Below are positions 46,762-55,958 of a stretch of DNA of 64,000 bases, in pieces. A program made the translations under genes and the position numbers. The stretch spans positions 310,001-374,000 of the forward strand of contig NZ_JACYFJ010000004.1 in the NCBI RefSeq assembly GCF_014855495.1, read 5' to 3'. This DNA comes from Euzebyella saccharophila. Its GTDB lineage: Bacteria; Bacteroidota; Bacteroidia; Flavobacteriales; Flavobacteriaceae. Within the stretch, counting starts at the first letter, position 1; each line of letters opens with the position of its first letter. The notes below the pieces were generated by a model. The model did not search any database. It saw nothing but the letters and a program-made list of their open reading frames with translations, and had not been told where the DNA came from.

Positions 46762-47550
46762 CTACATGGATTTATGCTCTAAACTAGCCTCTCGCCTTTC
46801 ATCGTAGCTCTCGGCAATTTTGGCATCCAACTTTTCGGGGCTTTCAAAATTCAATTTACTCTCTTGTAGTCGTTCTTCCCCTCCAAAAATTACATGAAGT
46901 TTTTTATTGATCAGACCATCTATCGATTTTTCGGCAACATGCTCGGGAGTATCCATATTTTGCGCCTTGGAAGTAGTCATCATATCCGTATCCGTAGCTG
47001 CAGGATACACACAAGTAACCGAAATATGATCAGGCTCCAATTCCCTTCTGATAGCATCCGAAAACTGTCTTACCGCTGCCTTCGTACTAGCATACACAGA
47101 GTAGAAAGGCATACCTATAAGTCCCAATCCAGAAGATACATTTAAGATAGCCGCATCATCGGACCTCTTTAAAATAGGAATACAGTACTTAGTTATCACT
47201 ACCACTGCCGTAAGGTTGACAGCTATTTGATCGTAGATATCTTCATCGGATTGCTCATCCAAAGGTCCCGCAGAAACTACTCCAGCATTGTTGATCAAAA
47301 CATCCAAAGAACCCCATTCATCCTCTACTTTGGACGATATTTCCCTAAGGGCGTTGATATCCCCAACATCTCCCCTAACGAATAAAAAATTTACCGATTC
47401 AAATTCTTCGCGAAGTGCCTTGAGACTATCCTTATCTCTACCTATGACCGCAATATCCTGAACCCCATGTTTTACGAGTTCAGTAATCATACATTTTCCT
47501 ATTCCCCTAGACCCTCCGGTAATGAGAACTTTTTTTCCTTTAAGCTGCAT
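46762..47550 (-). CDS. Short-chain dehydrogenase/reductase
   Basis: A 262-residue classical SDR oxidoreductase. The cofactor motif TGGSRGIGK (about 11-19), NNAG (about 89), and the active-site Ser in NVSSGLGLIG with the pair Tyr and Lys in YSVYASTKAAVRQ are all present. The C-terminus has an unusual charged tail (YDERREASLEHKSM). Upstream in-frame TTG at 47559 would add three residues; the ATG at 47550 is used. Substrate is unknown. It is 27 bases downstream of the lipoprotein gene's start side on the same strand, so co-transcription from the SDR into the lipoprotein gene is plausible. Confidence 0.9.
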   Translation of the reverse strand: MQLKGKKVLITGGSRGIGKCMITELVKHGVQDIAVIGRDKDSLKALREEFESVNFLFVRGDVGDINALREISSKVEDEWGSLDVLINNAGVVSAGPLDEQSDEDIYDQIAVNLTAVVVITKYCIPILKRSDDAAILNVSSGLGLIGMPFYSVYASTKAAVRQFSDAIRRELEPDHISVTCVYPAATDTDMMTTSKAQNMDTPEHVAEKSIDGLINKKLHVIFGGEERLQESKLNFESPEKLDAKIAESYDERREASLEHKSM

Positions 47551-47702
47551 ATTATTCAATTTGAGTTAAGTTGACAGCTTTAAGGTAGATATAATCTGGA
47601 GCAAGATGAACTAAATAATTCTTCCTGTTTTAAGAATTATCAAAGTGCAAAAATTCCCACTTTGATTTTGAATTATTGGCAAGGATTTAACTATATTTTA
47701 AA

Positions 47703-47732
47703 AAGAAAAAGCCCCGATAAAATCAGGGCTTT
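47703..47732 (-). terminator. Terminator after typA
   Basis: On the minus strand AGCCCTGAT pairs with ATCGGGGCT (one T-G wobble) around a 3-base loop, followed by a T-run. It lies just past the typA stop. Confidence 0.85.
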
Positions 47733-47738
47733 CCTCTT

Positions 47739-49538
47739 TTAAGCAATTTTATTCCGTTTCCGGTCAACCTCCTTTAAAAACACCTTTCTCAATCTTAGGT
47801 GATTAGGGGTTACCTCAACATATTCATCTTTTTGGATGTATTCCAAAGCCTCTTCCAAAGAGAACTTGATCGCAGGTACAATCTTCGCCTTATCATCAGC
47901 ACCTGCTGAACGTACGTTGGAAAGTTTTTTGGTTTTTGTAACATTTACCGTCATATCATCTTGGCGAGAGTTTTCTCCAATAACCTGACCTTCATAGATA
48001 TTTTCTCCTGGATCGATAAAGAACTTACCACGCTCCTGCAGCTTATCTATAGAGTAAGGGATAGCCGTACCTGTTTCCATGGATACCAATGAGCCATTGA
48101 TCCTTCCTGCAATATCCCCCTTTAAAGGTTGGTACTCAATAAATCTATGGGACATAATAGCCTCCCCGGCCGTTGCGGTTAGCAATTGGTTTCTAAGACC
48201 TATGATACCTCTGGAAGGAATAATAAATTCGCAGATCATACGGGTACCCTTGGTTTCCATACTAACCATTTCTCCTTTACGGATAGATACCATTTCCACC
48301 GCCTTTCCGGAAACTTCCTCGGGCAAGTCAATGGTCAATTGCTCAACAGGCTCACACTTAACACCGTCAACCTCCTTAATAATTACCTGCGGTTGACCTA
48401 TCTGAAGTTCATACCCTTCTCTACGCATGGTTTCGATCAATACGGAAAGATGAAGAACCCCACGACCAAATACCAAAAATTTATCGGCACTGTCCGTTTC
48501 TTTCACCCGTAACGCCAAGTTCTTTTCCAACTCTTTCTCCAAACGTTCCTTAATGTGTCTTGAGGTTACGAACTTACCGTCCTTACCAAAGAAAGGACTA
48601 TCATTGATGGTAAACAACATACTCATGGTAGGCTCATCAATGGCTATGGTCTGTAGTTGCTCAGGGTTTTCAATATCGGCAACGGTATCTCCAATTTCAA
48701 AACCATCCATACCAACAATGGCACAAATATCACCAACTTCAACGGTCTCTACTTTCTTTCTACCCAATCCTTCAAAAACAAAGAGTTCCTTAATCTTGGA
48801 CTTTACAATAGACCCGTTTCTCTTTATCAAAGAAACTTGCTGACCTTCTTTAAGGCTACCCCTTTGCAATCTGCCAATGGCAATCCTTCCCGTAAAGGAA
48901 GAGAAGTCAAGAGAGGTAATCAATAACTGTGTATTACCTTCGGTAGGCTTAAAAGTTGGAATATGTTCAATTACCATATCCAACAGAGGTTCAATATTCT
49001 TCGTTTCTTTTTTCCAATCCTCACTCATCCAATTGTTCTTGGCAGAACCATAGACCACAGGAAAATCCAACTGCCATTCTTCGGCACCCAACTCAAACAT
49101 CAAATCAAAAACCTTCTCATGAACCTCCTCGGGCGTACAATTCTCTTTGTCCACCTTATTTATGACCACACAAGGCTTAAGACCTAAATCTATAGCCTTT
49201 TGCAACACAAAACGCGTTTGGGGCATAGGGCCTTCAAAAGCATCTACCAACAATAATACGCCATCGGCCATATTAAGTACACGCTCCACCTCTCCGCCAA
49301 AATCGGCGTGACCGGGCGTATCTATGATGTTGATTTTTGTATCCTTATAAACTACGGAAACGTTCTTAGAAGTAATGGTAATACCTCGTTCCCTTTCCAA
49401 GTCGTTGTTATCCAGGATCAAGTCTCCAGTATTTTCGTTTTCACGGAACAACTGACAATGGTACATAATTTTGTCTACCAGGGTGGTTTTACCGTGGTCA
49501 ACGTGCGCGATAATCGCAATATTCTTTGTTGTAGACAT
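47739..49538 (-). CDS. typA: Ribosome-associated GTPase TypA/BipA
   Basis: A translational GTPase related to EF-G that binds the ribosome and aids 50S assembly and stress adaptation. The 599-residue protein has the G1 motif [13 protein letters not shown], the switch [26 protein letters not shown] (G3), [13 protein letters not shown] (G4) and GSAKN. C-terminal domains include the TypA block [25 protein letters not shown] (shown here in parts) and [10 protein letters not shown], ending [16 protein letters not shown]. Length and motifs are normal. It has a strong promoter candidate upstream and a terminator downstream, so it is a single-gene unit. Confidence 0.96.
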   Translation of the reverse strand: MSTTKNIAIIAHVDHGKTTLVDKIMYHCQLFRENENTGDLILDNNDLERERGITITSKNVSVVYKDTKINIIDTPGHADFGGEVERVLNMADGVLLLVDAFEGPMPQTRFVLQKAIDLGLKPCVVINKVDKENCTPEEVHEKVFDLMFELGAEEWQLDFPVVYGSAKNNWMSEDWKKETKNIEPLLDMVIEHIPTFKPTEGNTQLLITSLDFSSFTGRIAIGRLQRGSLKEGQQVSLIKRNGSIVKSKIKELFVFEGLGRKKVETVEVGDICAIVGMDGFEIGDTVADIENPEQLQTIAIDEPTMSMLFTINDSPFFGKDGKFVTSRHIKERLEKELEKNLALRVKETDSADKFLVFGRGVLHLSVLIETMRREGYELQIGQPQVIIKEVDGVKCEPVEQLTIDLPEEVSGKAVEMVSIRKGEMVSMETKGTRMICEFIIPSRGIIGLRNQLLTATAGEAIMSHRFIEYQPLKGDIAGRINGSLVSMETGTAIPYSIDKLQERGKFFIDPGENIYEGQVIGENSRQDDMTVNVTKTKKLSNVRSAGADDKAKIVPAIKFSLEEALEYIQKDEYVEVTPNHLRLRKVFLKEVDRKRNKIA

Positions 49539-49577
49539 AATAAAAAATTAAAAGGGTACAGCCCTCTTTTGAGCGCG

Positions 49578-49607
49578 CAAAGATACTGCTAATTTTCTAG
49601 TCTTCAA
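49578..49607 (-). promoter_or_regulatory. Promoter for typA
   Basis: On the minus strand TTG (49605-49607) is followed after exactly 19 bases by TATCTTTG (49578-49585), matching the Bacteroidota consensus. The typA start is about 40 bases downstream. Confidence 0.75.
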
Positions 49608-49652
49608 CGAAGTTGATGTTATTTTTATGTGATTGATTTTGAGAGTGTTAAT

Positions 49653-50195
49653 TTATCGAATCTTTTTAACCACCCAACCCAGTTTTACATCTATCATGGC
49701 AGCAGGTCCAAAATCGGATTCACTAATACCTACACCGGGACCAAAAGAAATATTCCAATAAAAGCCTTTGGGCCTAGTGCGCTGAATGCCATAGGTTATG
49801 GCTACAATATGGTTATAGGTATAATCCAAATAATAGGTGCCGAGCAAAGGATTTCCAATCAGTATTTGATTGTTCAAGGCTAGGTAGTTACCCTAATTAC
49901 CCTCAATATTTTTTCCTTTTGATAGGCGCCTATCAAAATTGGTAAAATACCTGAACTCGGCTTGCCCAGCTACAAAAAGTCCAAATTCTGGATCACCGTA
50001 ATAGTCGGTACCCCCACCTAGCACCAAGGCGATATCAAAGTTCAAGGTAGTTTTATCGCCAAGGCCCAATTCATAAGAAGCACCAGGTAGAAGAGCATTG
50101 ACCTTTAGCAAACCCTTTTCTACCTGTTTATCGGTCTGGGCCTGAGAAGTAAAAAAAGCACTTACAAAAAGTGCCAATAGTATTGTTTTTTTCAT
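49653..50195 (-). pseudogene. Exported beta-barrel-like protein interrupted by an in-frame TAG
   Basis: From the ATG at 50195 the frame codes a signal peptide (MKKTILLALFVSAFFTSQAQ) and a beta-rich chain for 100 codons, then meets TAG at 49893-49895. Without any shift the same frame continues GNYLALNNQILIGNPLLGTYYLD and on to WVVKKIR for 79 more codons. The downstream part has the same strand-rich style (FYWNISFGPGVGISESDFGP), so the two pieces form one small outer-membrane protein broken by a single nonsense codon. It could be a recent pseudogene, a sequencing error, or a true truncation. Full family is not recognised. It diverges from kdsA. Confidence 0.75.
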
Positions 50196-50311
50196 GAAGT
50201 GAAGATATATAATTTCCAATATGGCCTTACCAATTATTGCGCCAATCGCTTTGGCATATTAGAAATAATTTCATTCCATCTTTACTCTTATAAAATAGCT
50301 CTTTTAAATAG

Positions 50312-50319
50312 TATCTTTG
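50312..50319 (+). promoter_or_regulatory. -7 element upstream of kdsA
   Basis: TATCTTTG lies 14 bases before the kdsA ATG. It matches TAnnTTTG but no clear -33 TTG is present. It rules against the longer N-terminal extension of the open frame. Confidence 0.45.
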
Positions 50320-50333
50320 TACAAATTTCAACT

Positions 50334-51152
50334 ATGCAACTTCAAAATATTCCTCAGATAAAACACGCCAACAGCAATAATTTCTTTCTTTTATCAGGCC
50401 CCTGTGCAATTGAGGGAGAGGAAATGGCCTTACGTATTGCCGAGAAAATTGTTTCGGTAACCGATAAGCTTAAAATACCCTATGTTTTTAAGGGAAGTTT
50501 CAAAAAAGCCAACCGCAGTAGGGTTGATTCTTTTACGGGAATTGGAGACGAAAAAGCATTGAAAATTTTAAAGAAGGTTTCCGAAACCTTTGAAGTACCT
50601 ACCATTACGGACATTCATGAAATATCGGATGCTTCCATGGCCGCGGAATATGTAGATGTTTTACAGATTCCTGCATTTTTAGTACGACAAACGGATTTAG
50701 TGGTAGCCGCCGCCGAAACCGGAAAAGTAGTCAATCTAAAAAAAGGACAGTTCATGTCTCCGGAAAGCATGAAACATGCGGTGACCAAAGTGACCGATTC
50801 CGGTAACGAAAATGTCTGGATTACCGATCGAGGTACCATGTTCGGCTATCAAGATATGATCGTTGACTTTAGGGGCATACCCACCATGAAGCAATACGCT
50901 CCAGTGGTTTTAGATGTTACACACTCCCTACAACAACCCAATCAGACTTCTGGTGTTACGGGAGGAAGACCCGCCTTAATCGGCACCATGGCCCGCGCCG
51001 GTATTGCTGCCGGGGTAGACGGCATTTTTATGGAGACCCACTTTGACCCTGCCAATGCCAAAAGCGATGGTGCTAATATGCTTGATATTAGCCTTCTAGA
51101 AAAACTTTTAACCGACTTGACAGCCATTAGAACGACCATCAATTCCCTGTAG
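50334..51152 (+). CDS. kdsA: 3-deoxy-8-phosphooctulonate synthase (KDO-8-phosphate synthase)
   Basis: This enzyme condenses arabinose-5-phosphate and phosphoenolpyruvate to KDO-8-phosphate for lipopolysaccharide core/lipid A synthesis. The 272-residue protein shows FFLLSGPCAIEGEEMALRIA, YVFKGSFKKANRSRVDSF, TDIHEISDASMAAEYVDVLQ, NLKKGQFMSPESM, and VTGGRPALIGTMARAGIAAG. Open frame extends 45 codons upstream from 50199, but the ATG at 50334 fits the family and the -7 element. The related DAHP synthase is excluded by these blocks. Confidence 0.95.
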   Translation: MQLQNIPQIKHANSNNFFLLSGPCAIEGEEMALRIAEKIVSVTDKLKIPYVFKGSFKKANRSRVDSFTGIGDEKALKILKKVSETFEVPTITDIHEISDASMAAEYVDVLQIPAFLVRQTDLVVAAAETGKVVNLKKGQFMSPESMKHAVTKVTDSGNENVWITDRGTMFGYQDMIVDFRGIPTMKQYAPVVLDVTHSLQQPNQTSGVTGGRPALIGTMARAGIAAGVDGIFMETHFDPANAKSDGANMLDISLLEKLLTDLTAIRTTINSL

Positions 51153-51191
51153 AAATCAGCAATACGCTAGAAATCAATCCGTTTAAACTTT

Positions 51192-51214
51192 TTATTTATA
51201 ATTATTCTAAATAA
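51192..51214. promoter_or_regulatory. Near-perfect 11-1-11 palindrome, candidate Fur-type operator (upstream box)
   Basis: TTATTTATAAT, one base, then ATTCTAAATAA: the arms match at 10 of 11 positions. It ends two bases before the -33 element of the TonB receptor promoter. The size and A/T pattern resemble iron-dependent Fur-family operators; this is inferred from architecture and gene context. Confidence 0.6.
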
Positions 51215-51216
51215 TT

Positions 51217-51246
51217 TTTGATAATTCGATTTAGGGTATACATTTG
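51217..51246 (+). promoter_or_regulatory. Promoter for the siderophore receptor operon
   Basis: TTTG (51217-51220) and TACATTTG (51239-51246) are separated by 18 bases, an excellent match to the Bacteroidota consensus. Transcription should start near 51252. Confidence 0.75.
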
Positions 51247-51251
51247 TATTG

Positions 51252-51274
51252 TTATTTAGAATTAAACCAAATAA
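51252..51274. promoter_or_regulatory. Second 11-1-11 box at the transcription start, candidate Fur-type operator
   Basis: TTATTTAGAAT, one base, then AAACCAAATAA. The left arm is an exact complement of the right arm of the upstream box, and the right arm matches the ideal at 8 of 11 positions. It would cover the start of transcription and block it when bound. Confidence 0.5.
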
Positions 51275-51279
51275 ATATA

Positions 51280-53607
51280 ATGCAATTAATGAAAAACATT
51301 CTTCTACCCTTTTTCTTTTTAGCTGCCTTTAGCTATGCGCAAGAGAATACTATTCAAGGTACTGTAATTGACCAAAACAACCAGCCCATACCCTATGCCA
51401 CGGTATTGATTCAAAATTCTACAAATGGGACGACCACGGACGAAAACGGGGCATACAACCTTGCCACTGGTAATAAGAAATCAATCACTTTAATCTTTTC
51501 TTCCATTGGCTATACTAGCGAAAGTAAGTCGATAACCCTAAACCCCAGCGGTATCACCCAAATACCCGATGTAGTACTTACCGAAAAGCAAGAACAACTG
51601 AACGAAGTCATCGTGGAAGGCCACCAAGACAAGTTTTTAGAGCGCGAACCTTCACAATCCCTTCGGTTAAAAACTGAATTGGTCAAACTACCTCAAAACA
51701 TCCAGGTCATTGGAAAAAATCTATTACAGGACCAACAAGTGACCACAATTATGGACGGACTTACCCGTAACGTGAGCGGTGTGACCATGCTAGAACATTG
51801 GGGAAATTTTGCCAGGATCAACATGCGCGGCTTTCGTTTACCTGCCTTTAGAAACGGCGTAAACGTACAGGATTCATGGGGACCACTAGCGGAGGACATG
51901 AATACGGTTGAACGAATAGAATTTGTAAAAGGCCCGGCAGGATTTATGATGGCCGCCGGTGAGCCTGGAGGTTTCTATAATGTCGTAACCAAAAAGCCGA
52001 CCGAAGAATTTATAGCGAATGCCTCGGTTTCTGCCGGTAGTTTCGATTTTTATAGAGGAACCGTGGATGTGGGCGGCAAGTTAACGGACAATGGCAAACT
52101 TTTAGGTAGGTTCAATGCCATGTATCAAACTTCGGACAGTCACCGCGGAAACGAAGACGCCGCTAGGTACGGTATTGCACCTTCGCTCACCTATAAATTT
52201 TCCGATAAGACTTCCATAACTACGGAAGCCAATTTGCAGCAAGCCGAGTCGTACCTAGGTTCTGCCTACGTTTTTGCACCCGCAAGTGCCGGTTACGCCA
52301 GCCTTCCCAGAGACTTTAAATTCACCAATAACGATTACCCGGTTACGGATATTCAAGAAGTTACTTTTTTTACCAATGTTGACCATGAATTTTCAGATAA
52401 ATGGAGCATTCACGGACAACTGGCGTATTTAAGGTATGATCAAACCGGAAATTCCACGTGGCTCATTTCCATGGCCGAAAATGGGGATGCCGTTCGCTAC
52501 ACATCCCAATGGGATGCCCTCTCCAGGGGTAAATATGCCCAACTGTACGTAAATGGGGAGTTCAACACCTTTGGAATCAACCATAAAATAATGGGTGGTT
52601 TTGATTACAGCGATAAACGATATTGGGCGGATTGGAATGCGCTTTCCAATGTTGATACCACGGTTCCGTTCAATGTTTTTAATCCCGTTTATACGGATAG
52701 TCCGGACACTAACTTTGACAGAAGTGTTCCAGTGCAAGAGAGAAACGGTGGAAACCCTTATGGCTCGAGTATCTTAAGATCTTACTATGCACAGGATGAG
52801 CTAGGCTTCTTAGACCAAAAGATTAGATTGACCCTTGCCGGCAGATACTCCAATCTCTATTCCCTTGGTCAAACTGAAACAAATAATGTGGTAACGCCCA
52901 GAGTTGGTTTAAGTGCCGATATTATTCCATACCTGACCGTTTTTGCACTTTATGATGAATCGTTCCTTCCACAAAGTGGTTTTAGCTCAGAGGGAGAAGT
53001 TTTGAACGACCCTGTAAACGGCAAGGACGTTGAAGGAGGAATAAAGGGCAATTTCTTTGACGGACGTTTGCGTGCTTCTTTGGGAGTTTACAAAATAAAC
53101 AAGAACAAAATATTGGTAAGCGACCCTGCCTTTCCCAATGATAATTTCAGCATCTATTCAGGCGAAATTGAATCAAAAGGAATTGAATTTGATATGCAAG
53201 GGGAAATTACTCCCGGTTTAAACCTTATTTTGAACTACGCCAATACCAATGTAGAGGACAAATCTGGCAACCTAGTCGCCGGTCATGCCAAACACGTAAG
53301 CAATGGCTGGTTGAATTATGCCTTTGCGCCCAAAACCCAATTGAAGGGTTTTGGCATTTCATTGGGCTACCAATACCAAGTTGACCGAAGTACGTGGGCC
53401 TGGGCCGCCGATAACCAATCAGATTTACCCAACTACTTTCGAATGGATGGAGCCCTTTCATGGCACAATAATAAGTTCCGTGTACAAGTAAACGTAAACA
53501 ATATACTTGACGAATACCTCTATGCTGGGGCCAACTACGGAAGTTATATCTACTGGCAATCAGAACCGGGGATTAACGGTAGAGTGACCGTAGCTTATTC
53601 CTTTTAA
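51280..53607 (+). CDS. TonB-dependent siderophore receptor
   Basis: An outer-membrane receptor of 775 residues that imports ferric siderophores with TonB energy. After a signal peptide (MKNILLPFFFLAAFSYAQ) comes a carboxypeptidase-regulatory-like domain (QGTVIDQNNQPIPYATVLIQ, about 24-105). Then follow the plug (LPQNIQVIGKNLL, RGFRLPAFRNGVN, VERIEFVKGPAGFM, GGFYNVVTKKP) and the barrel, which ends NGRVTVAYSF with terminal Phe. The siderophore-receptor plug is characteristic. The frame opens at a TTG (51244) but ATG at 51280 or 51289 is preferred. It heads an operon with three inner-membrane genes and has two palindromic boxes at its promoter. The siderophore cannot be predicted. Confidence 0.93.
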   Translation: MQLMKNILLPFFFLAAFSYAQENTIQGTVIDQNNQPIPYATVLIQNSTNGTTTDENGAYNLATGNKKSITLIFSSIGYTSESKSITLNPSGITQIPDVVLTEKQEQLNEVIVEGHQDKFLEREPSQSLRLKTELVKLPQNIQVIGKNLLQDQQVTTIMDGLTRNVSGVTMLEHWGNFARINMRGFRLPAFRNGVNVQDSWGPLAEDMNTVERIEFVKGPAGFMMAAGEPGGFYNVVTKKPTEEFIANASVSAGSFDFYRGTVDVGGKLTDNGKLLGRFNAMYQTSDSHRGNEDAARYGIAPSLTYKFSDKTSITTEANLQQAESYLGSAYVFAPASAGYASLPRDFKFTNNDYPVTDIQEVTFFTNVDHEFSDKWSIHGQLAYLRYDQTGNSTWLISMAENGDAVRYTSQWDALSRGKYAQLYVNGEFNTFGINHKIMGGFDYSDKRYWADWNALSNVDTTVPFNVFNPVYTDSPDTNFDRSVPVQERNGGNPYGSSILRSYYAQDELGFLDQKIRLTLAGRYSNLYSLGQTETNNVVTPRVGLSADIIPYLTVFALYDESFLPQSGFSSEGEVLNDPVNGKDVEGGIKGNFFDGRLRASLGVYKINKNKILVSDPAFPNDNFSIYSGEIESKGIEFDMQGEITPGLNLILNYANTNVEDKSGNLVAGHAKHVSNGWLNYAFAPKTQLKGFGISLGYQYQVDRSTWAWAADNQSDLPNYFRMDGALSWHNNKFRVQVNVNNILDEYLYAGANYGSYIYWQSEPGINGRVTVAYSF

Positions 53608-53626
53608 TCCTAATCTTAGTTAGTTA

Positions 53627-53655
53627 CTTCCCCAGAAGAAAAATTTCTGGGGAAG
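53627..53655 (+). other. Intercistronic hairpin between receptor and downstream membrane genes
   Basis: CTTCCCCAGAA (53627-53637) pairs perfectly with TTCTGGGGAAG (53645-53655) over a 7-base loop, 20 bases after the receptor stop. There is no T-run, so it is more like a stabilising or processing element than a full terminator. Confidence 0.6.
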
Positions 53656-53673
53656 GCTAACCATTACTATTTT

Positions 53674-54006
53674 ATGTGGATCATCTCAACCCTTCTCATT
53701 TTTATAGGTTTTTACCTATACTATTTGACCTCGGCAAAAACAAGTAAGAACAACTCCGAATTAATTCAAAAATATGTGGGTAGACATCGGGTATCTCTCA
53801 AATGTATGGGCTTGTTCGTACTTCTTTTGGCCCTTATCATCTGTACACAGCAGTTAGGTTGGGGTTCCGGAATTTTCATCTTTATCATTCTCTTAATGAC
53901 CGTTGCCAGCACGATTATCCTTCTTGCTCCTCTAGAAATACTGCGCCCGTTGCCTCTTTTACTTGGTCTGACCTTGCTTATAATAACTGAAAACCTGTTT
54001 CTATAA
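53674..54006 (+). CDS. DUF3325-like small membrane protein
   Basis: A 110-residue inner-membrane protein with three to four hydrophobic helices (IISTLLIFIGFYLYYLT, LFVLLLALIICTQQLGWG, IFIIILLMTV-like stretch, LLLGLTLLIITENL). DUF3325 proteins of this size accompany TonB siderophore receptors and PepSY proteins in many bacteria; the assignment rests on length, helix pattern and this context rather than a firm motif. Its stop shares a base with the start of the next gene (TAATG), so translation is coupled. Confidence 0.75.
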   Translation: MWIISTLLIFIGFYLYYLTSAKTSKNNSELIQKYVGRHRVSLKCMGLFVLLLALIICTQQLGWGSGIFIFIILLMTVASTIILLAPLEILRPLPLLLGLTLLIITENLFL

Positions 54007-54293
54007 TGCCGGCCAACCCTAAATATCTCAATCCAAAATTCAGTCATCGATTGGCAACAATTACTGCCGCTATTTTTGGAGGACTATTGGTCACCCTTAG
54101 CTTTCATTTTGCCCTAGCCGTCTGGTTTGACCAAGTAACCGTAATCATTACTAGCACTTTTACAGCCTTTATTCTTTGGGTTGTTCTGATGATGTTGGCC
54201 TTTATGGCTAAAAACGGATTAAAGATTTGGGGCATTTACCTCTTAGTAACTCTCATATTTTCACTAATCACCTACTTAGGATTGCCGTCATGA
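54006..54293 (+). CDS. DUF3649-like small membrane protein
   Basis: A 95-residue membrane protein with three helices (TITAAIFGGLLVTLSFHFAL, TSTFTAFILWVVLMMLAFMA, IYLLVTLIFSLITYLG). The pattern of a first helix followed by a short loop and a Trp-containing second helix resembles DUF3649 (iron-transport-associated) proteins found in siderophore operons. It starts within the stop region of the upstream gene and overlaps the PepSY gene by four bases (ATGA). The position supports a role in iron uptake; function is not established. Confidence 0.75.
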   Translation: MPANPKYLNPKFSHRLATITAAIFGGLLVTLSFHFALAVWFDQVTVIITSTFTAFILWVVLMMLAFMAKNGLKIWGIYLLVTLIFSLITYLGLPS

Positions 54294-55837
54294 AACGAAG
54301 AATTTACAATATACTTTTTCACACCCACACAGTAAGTGGTATCGTTATTAGTGTAGCCCTATATGTAATTTTCTTTGCAGGTTCTTTTTCTTTTTTCAGG
54401 GATGAAATAGCCATGTGGGAAAGAGGTCATCATGCGGAGAGTACAGACCGGATTCCAATGGATATCGATAGTTACCTGAGGCACATATCGTTAGATAACG
54501 AACTCCAAGGCCGAGAAATCGAAATTTCTAGATATTACAACGAAAGAAATATCAACATCCATTTAACGGCCTCAAAAGATTCCTTGGCTCCGCAACAGGC
54601 TCAAGAAAGAAAGAATTTTTACCTTGACACCAAAGATTTATCAAAGTCCACCTACGCCACCAACTACGGCTTGGGCGAGTTTCTCTACAGATTACACTTT
54701 CTAGACCAGATTCCCTACCCATATGGCAGGTATCTATCTGGCTTTGTAGCCCTCTTTTTTCTATTTGCCCTACTTACCGGCCTATGGATCCATTGGGACA
54801 AAATAGTAAGCAATTTTTTTGTTTTTAGGCCCTGGGCAAAACTTAAAACGCTATGGACCGATGCCCATACCGCTTTAGGACTCATAGGATTTCCCTTTCA
54901 ATTTGTTTATGCAGTCACCGGGGCCTTCTTTCTTTTAAAAGGTATACTTATGCTACCCACCGTTATGACTCTGTACGACGGCGACCAAAACGCTCTTTTT
55001 GAAGATTTGGAATACACCCATCCGAAGTTTGACTACAGCTACCAACCGCTAGAAAATGAACCTGCGGTTAATCAATTTATTGATAAAACACTTGAAGATT
55101 GGGAAAATTTTCATCTTGCGGAAGTACACATCTTTAATTATAATGATGCTAATATGCATGTCGCATTGAGTGGTCATCTCAACTATGCTTCCAAGTTCAA
55201 CGGTACCGGTTACCGAATTTACCGGGTAAGGGATCAAAAACTGATTGATGAACGCATTCCCATAGAAAACAACCGCTATTTGGATGGGGTCAAAAACGTA
55301 TTGTTTCGGTTGCACTTAGGCGATTACGGCGGACTGGGCCTGAGAATCGTTTCTTTCTGGTTAGGTCTAATCTCGTGTATTGTAATTCTTTCGGGAATCA
55401 TGATTTGGATGGTTGCCCGCAATAAAAAGCATATTCCCATAAAAAGAAGAAGATTCAACAATCAGGTCGCCAATGTTTATATGGCCATTTGTTTGAGCAT
55501 GCTTCCGGTTACGGCGGTAAGCTTTTGTGCGGTAAAAATTTGGGGCGCTGAAAAAGGGTTTATTTACAAAGTCTATTTCTTAAGTTGGTTAGTAGCGAGT
55601 CTTTTCTTTACCCTTAAAAAGAACATCAACTTTACCAATAAATACTGTCTCATTTCCGGGGGAATCTTATGTATCCTGGTGCCTTTATGCAATGGCTTTA
55701 CAACCGGACTCTGGCCTTGGATAAGCTACCCTAAAGGCTTTACCGAGGTACTTTTTATCGATTTACTGTTCTTATTTATTGGAGGCATTTGCATTTGGGT
55801 AGTTTATTTTAAAGGAAAACCTAAGCAATCTCAATAA
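54290..55837 (+). CDS. PepSY-associated membrane protein (siderophore iron reductase-like)
   Basis: A 515-residue inner-membrane protein of the PepSY-TM family, frequently linked to ferric-siderophore reduction or release in the periplasm. The first helix follows MKRRIYNILFHTHTVSGIV (family start, with His in the helix), then a periplasmic PepSY region (about 45-160), a helix (FVALFFLFALLTGLWIHWDK) and a second PepSY domain (about 270-350). Further helices follow to the end (IVILSGIMIWMVARN, LFIGGICIWVVYF). The open frame begins at 54227 but the ATG at 54290, overlapping the preceding stop, fits the family. It is the last gene of the receptor operon. Confidence 0.88.
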   Translation: MKRRIYNILFHTHTVSGIVISVALYVIFFAGSFSFFRDEIAMWERGHHAESTDRIPMDIDSYLRHISLDNELQGREIEISRYYNERNINIHLTASKDSLAPQQAQERKNFYLDTKDLSKSTYATNYGLGEFLYRLHFLDQIPYPYGRYLSGFVALFFLFALLTGLWIHWDKIVSNFFVFRPWAKLKTLWTDAHTALGLIGFPFQFVYAVTGAFFLLKGILMLPTVMTLYDGDQNALFEDLEYTHPKFDYSYQPLENEPAVNQFIDKTLEDWENFHLAEVHIFNYNDANMHVALSGHLNYASKFNGTGYRIYRVRDQKLIDERIPIENNRYLDGVKNVLFRLHLGDYGGLGLRIVSFWLGLISCIVILSGIMIWMVARNKKHIPIKRRRFNNQVANVYMAICLSMLPVTAVSFCAVKIWGAEKGFIYKVYFLSWLVASLFFTLKKNINFTNKYCLISGGILCILVPLCNGFTTGLWPWISYPKGFTEVLFIDLLFLFIGGICIWVVYFKGKPKQSQ

Positions 55838-55958
55838 ATAACATCAATCATAACTTTCATGCTAAGTTGGCAACATCCTACCCCTAATTTCTTCCGATGA
55901 ACGAATTTGTTTAGCCCCCTTTATTCTTTAAGTTAGATTGGAGACCTAAAGACACTCC

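Noticed and set aside
50199-50333. N-terminal extension of kdsA of 45 codons
   Set aside because: It crosses the -7 promoter element and is not part of the conserved family length.
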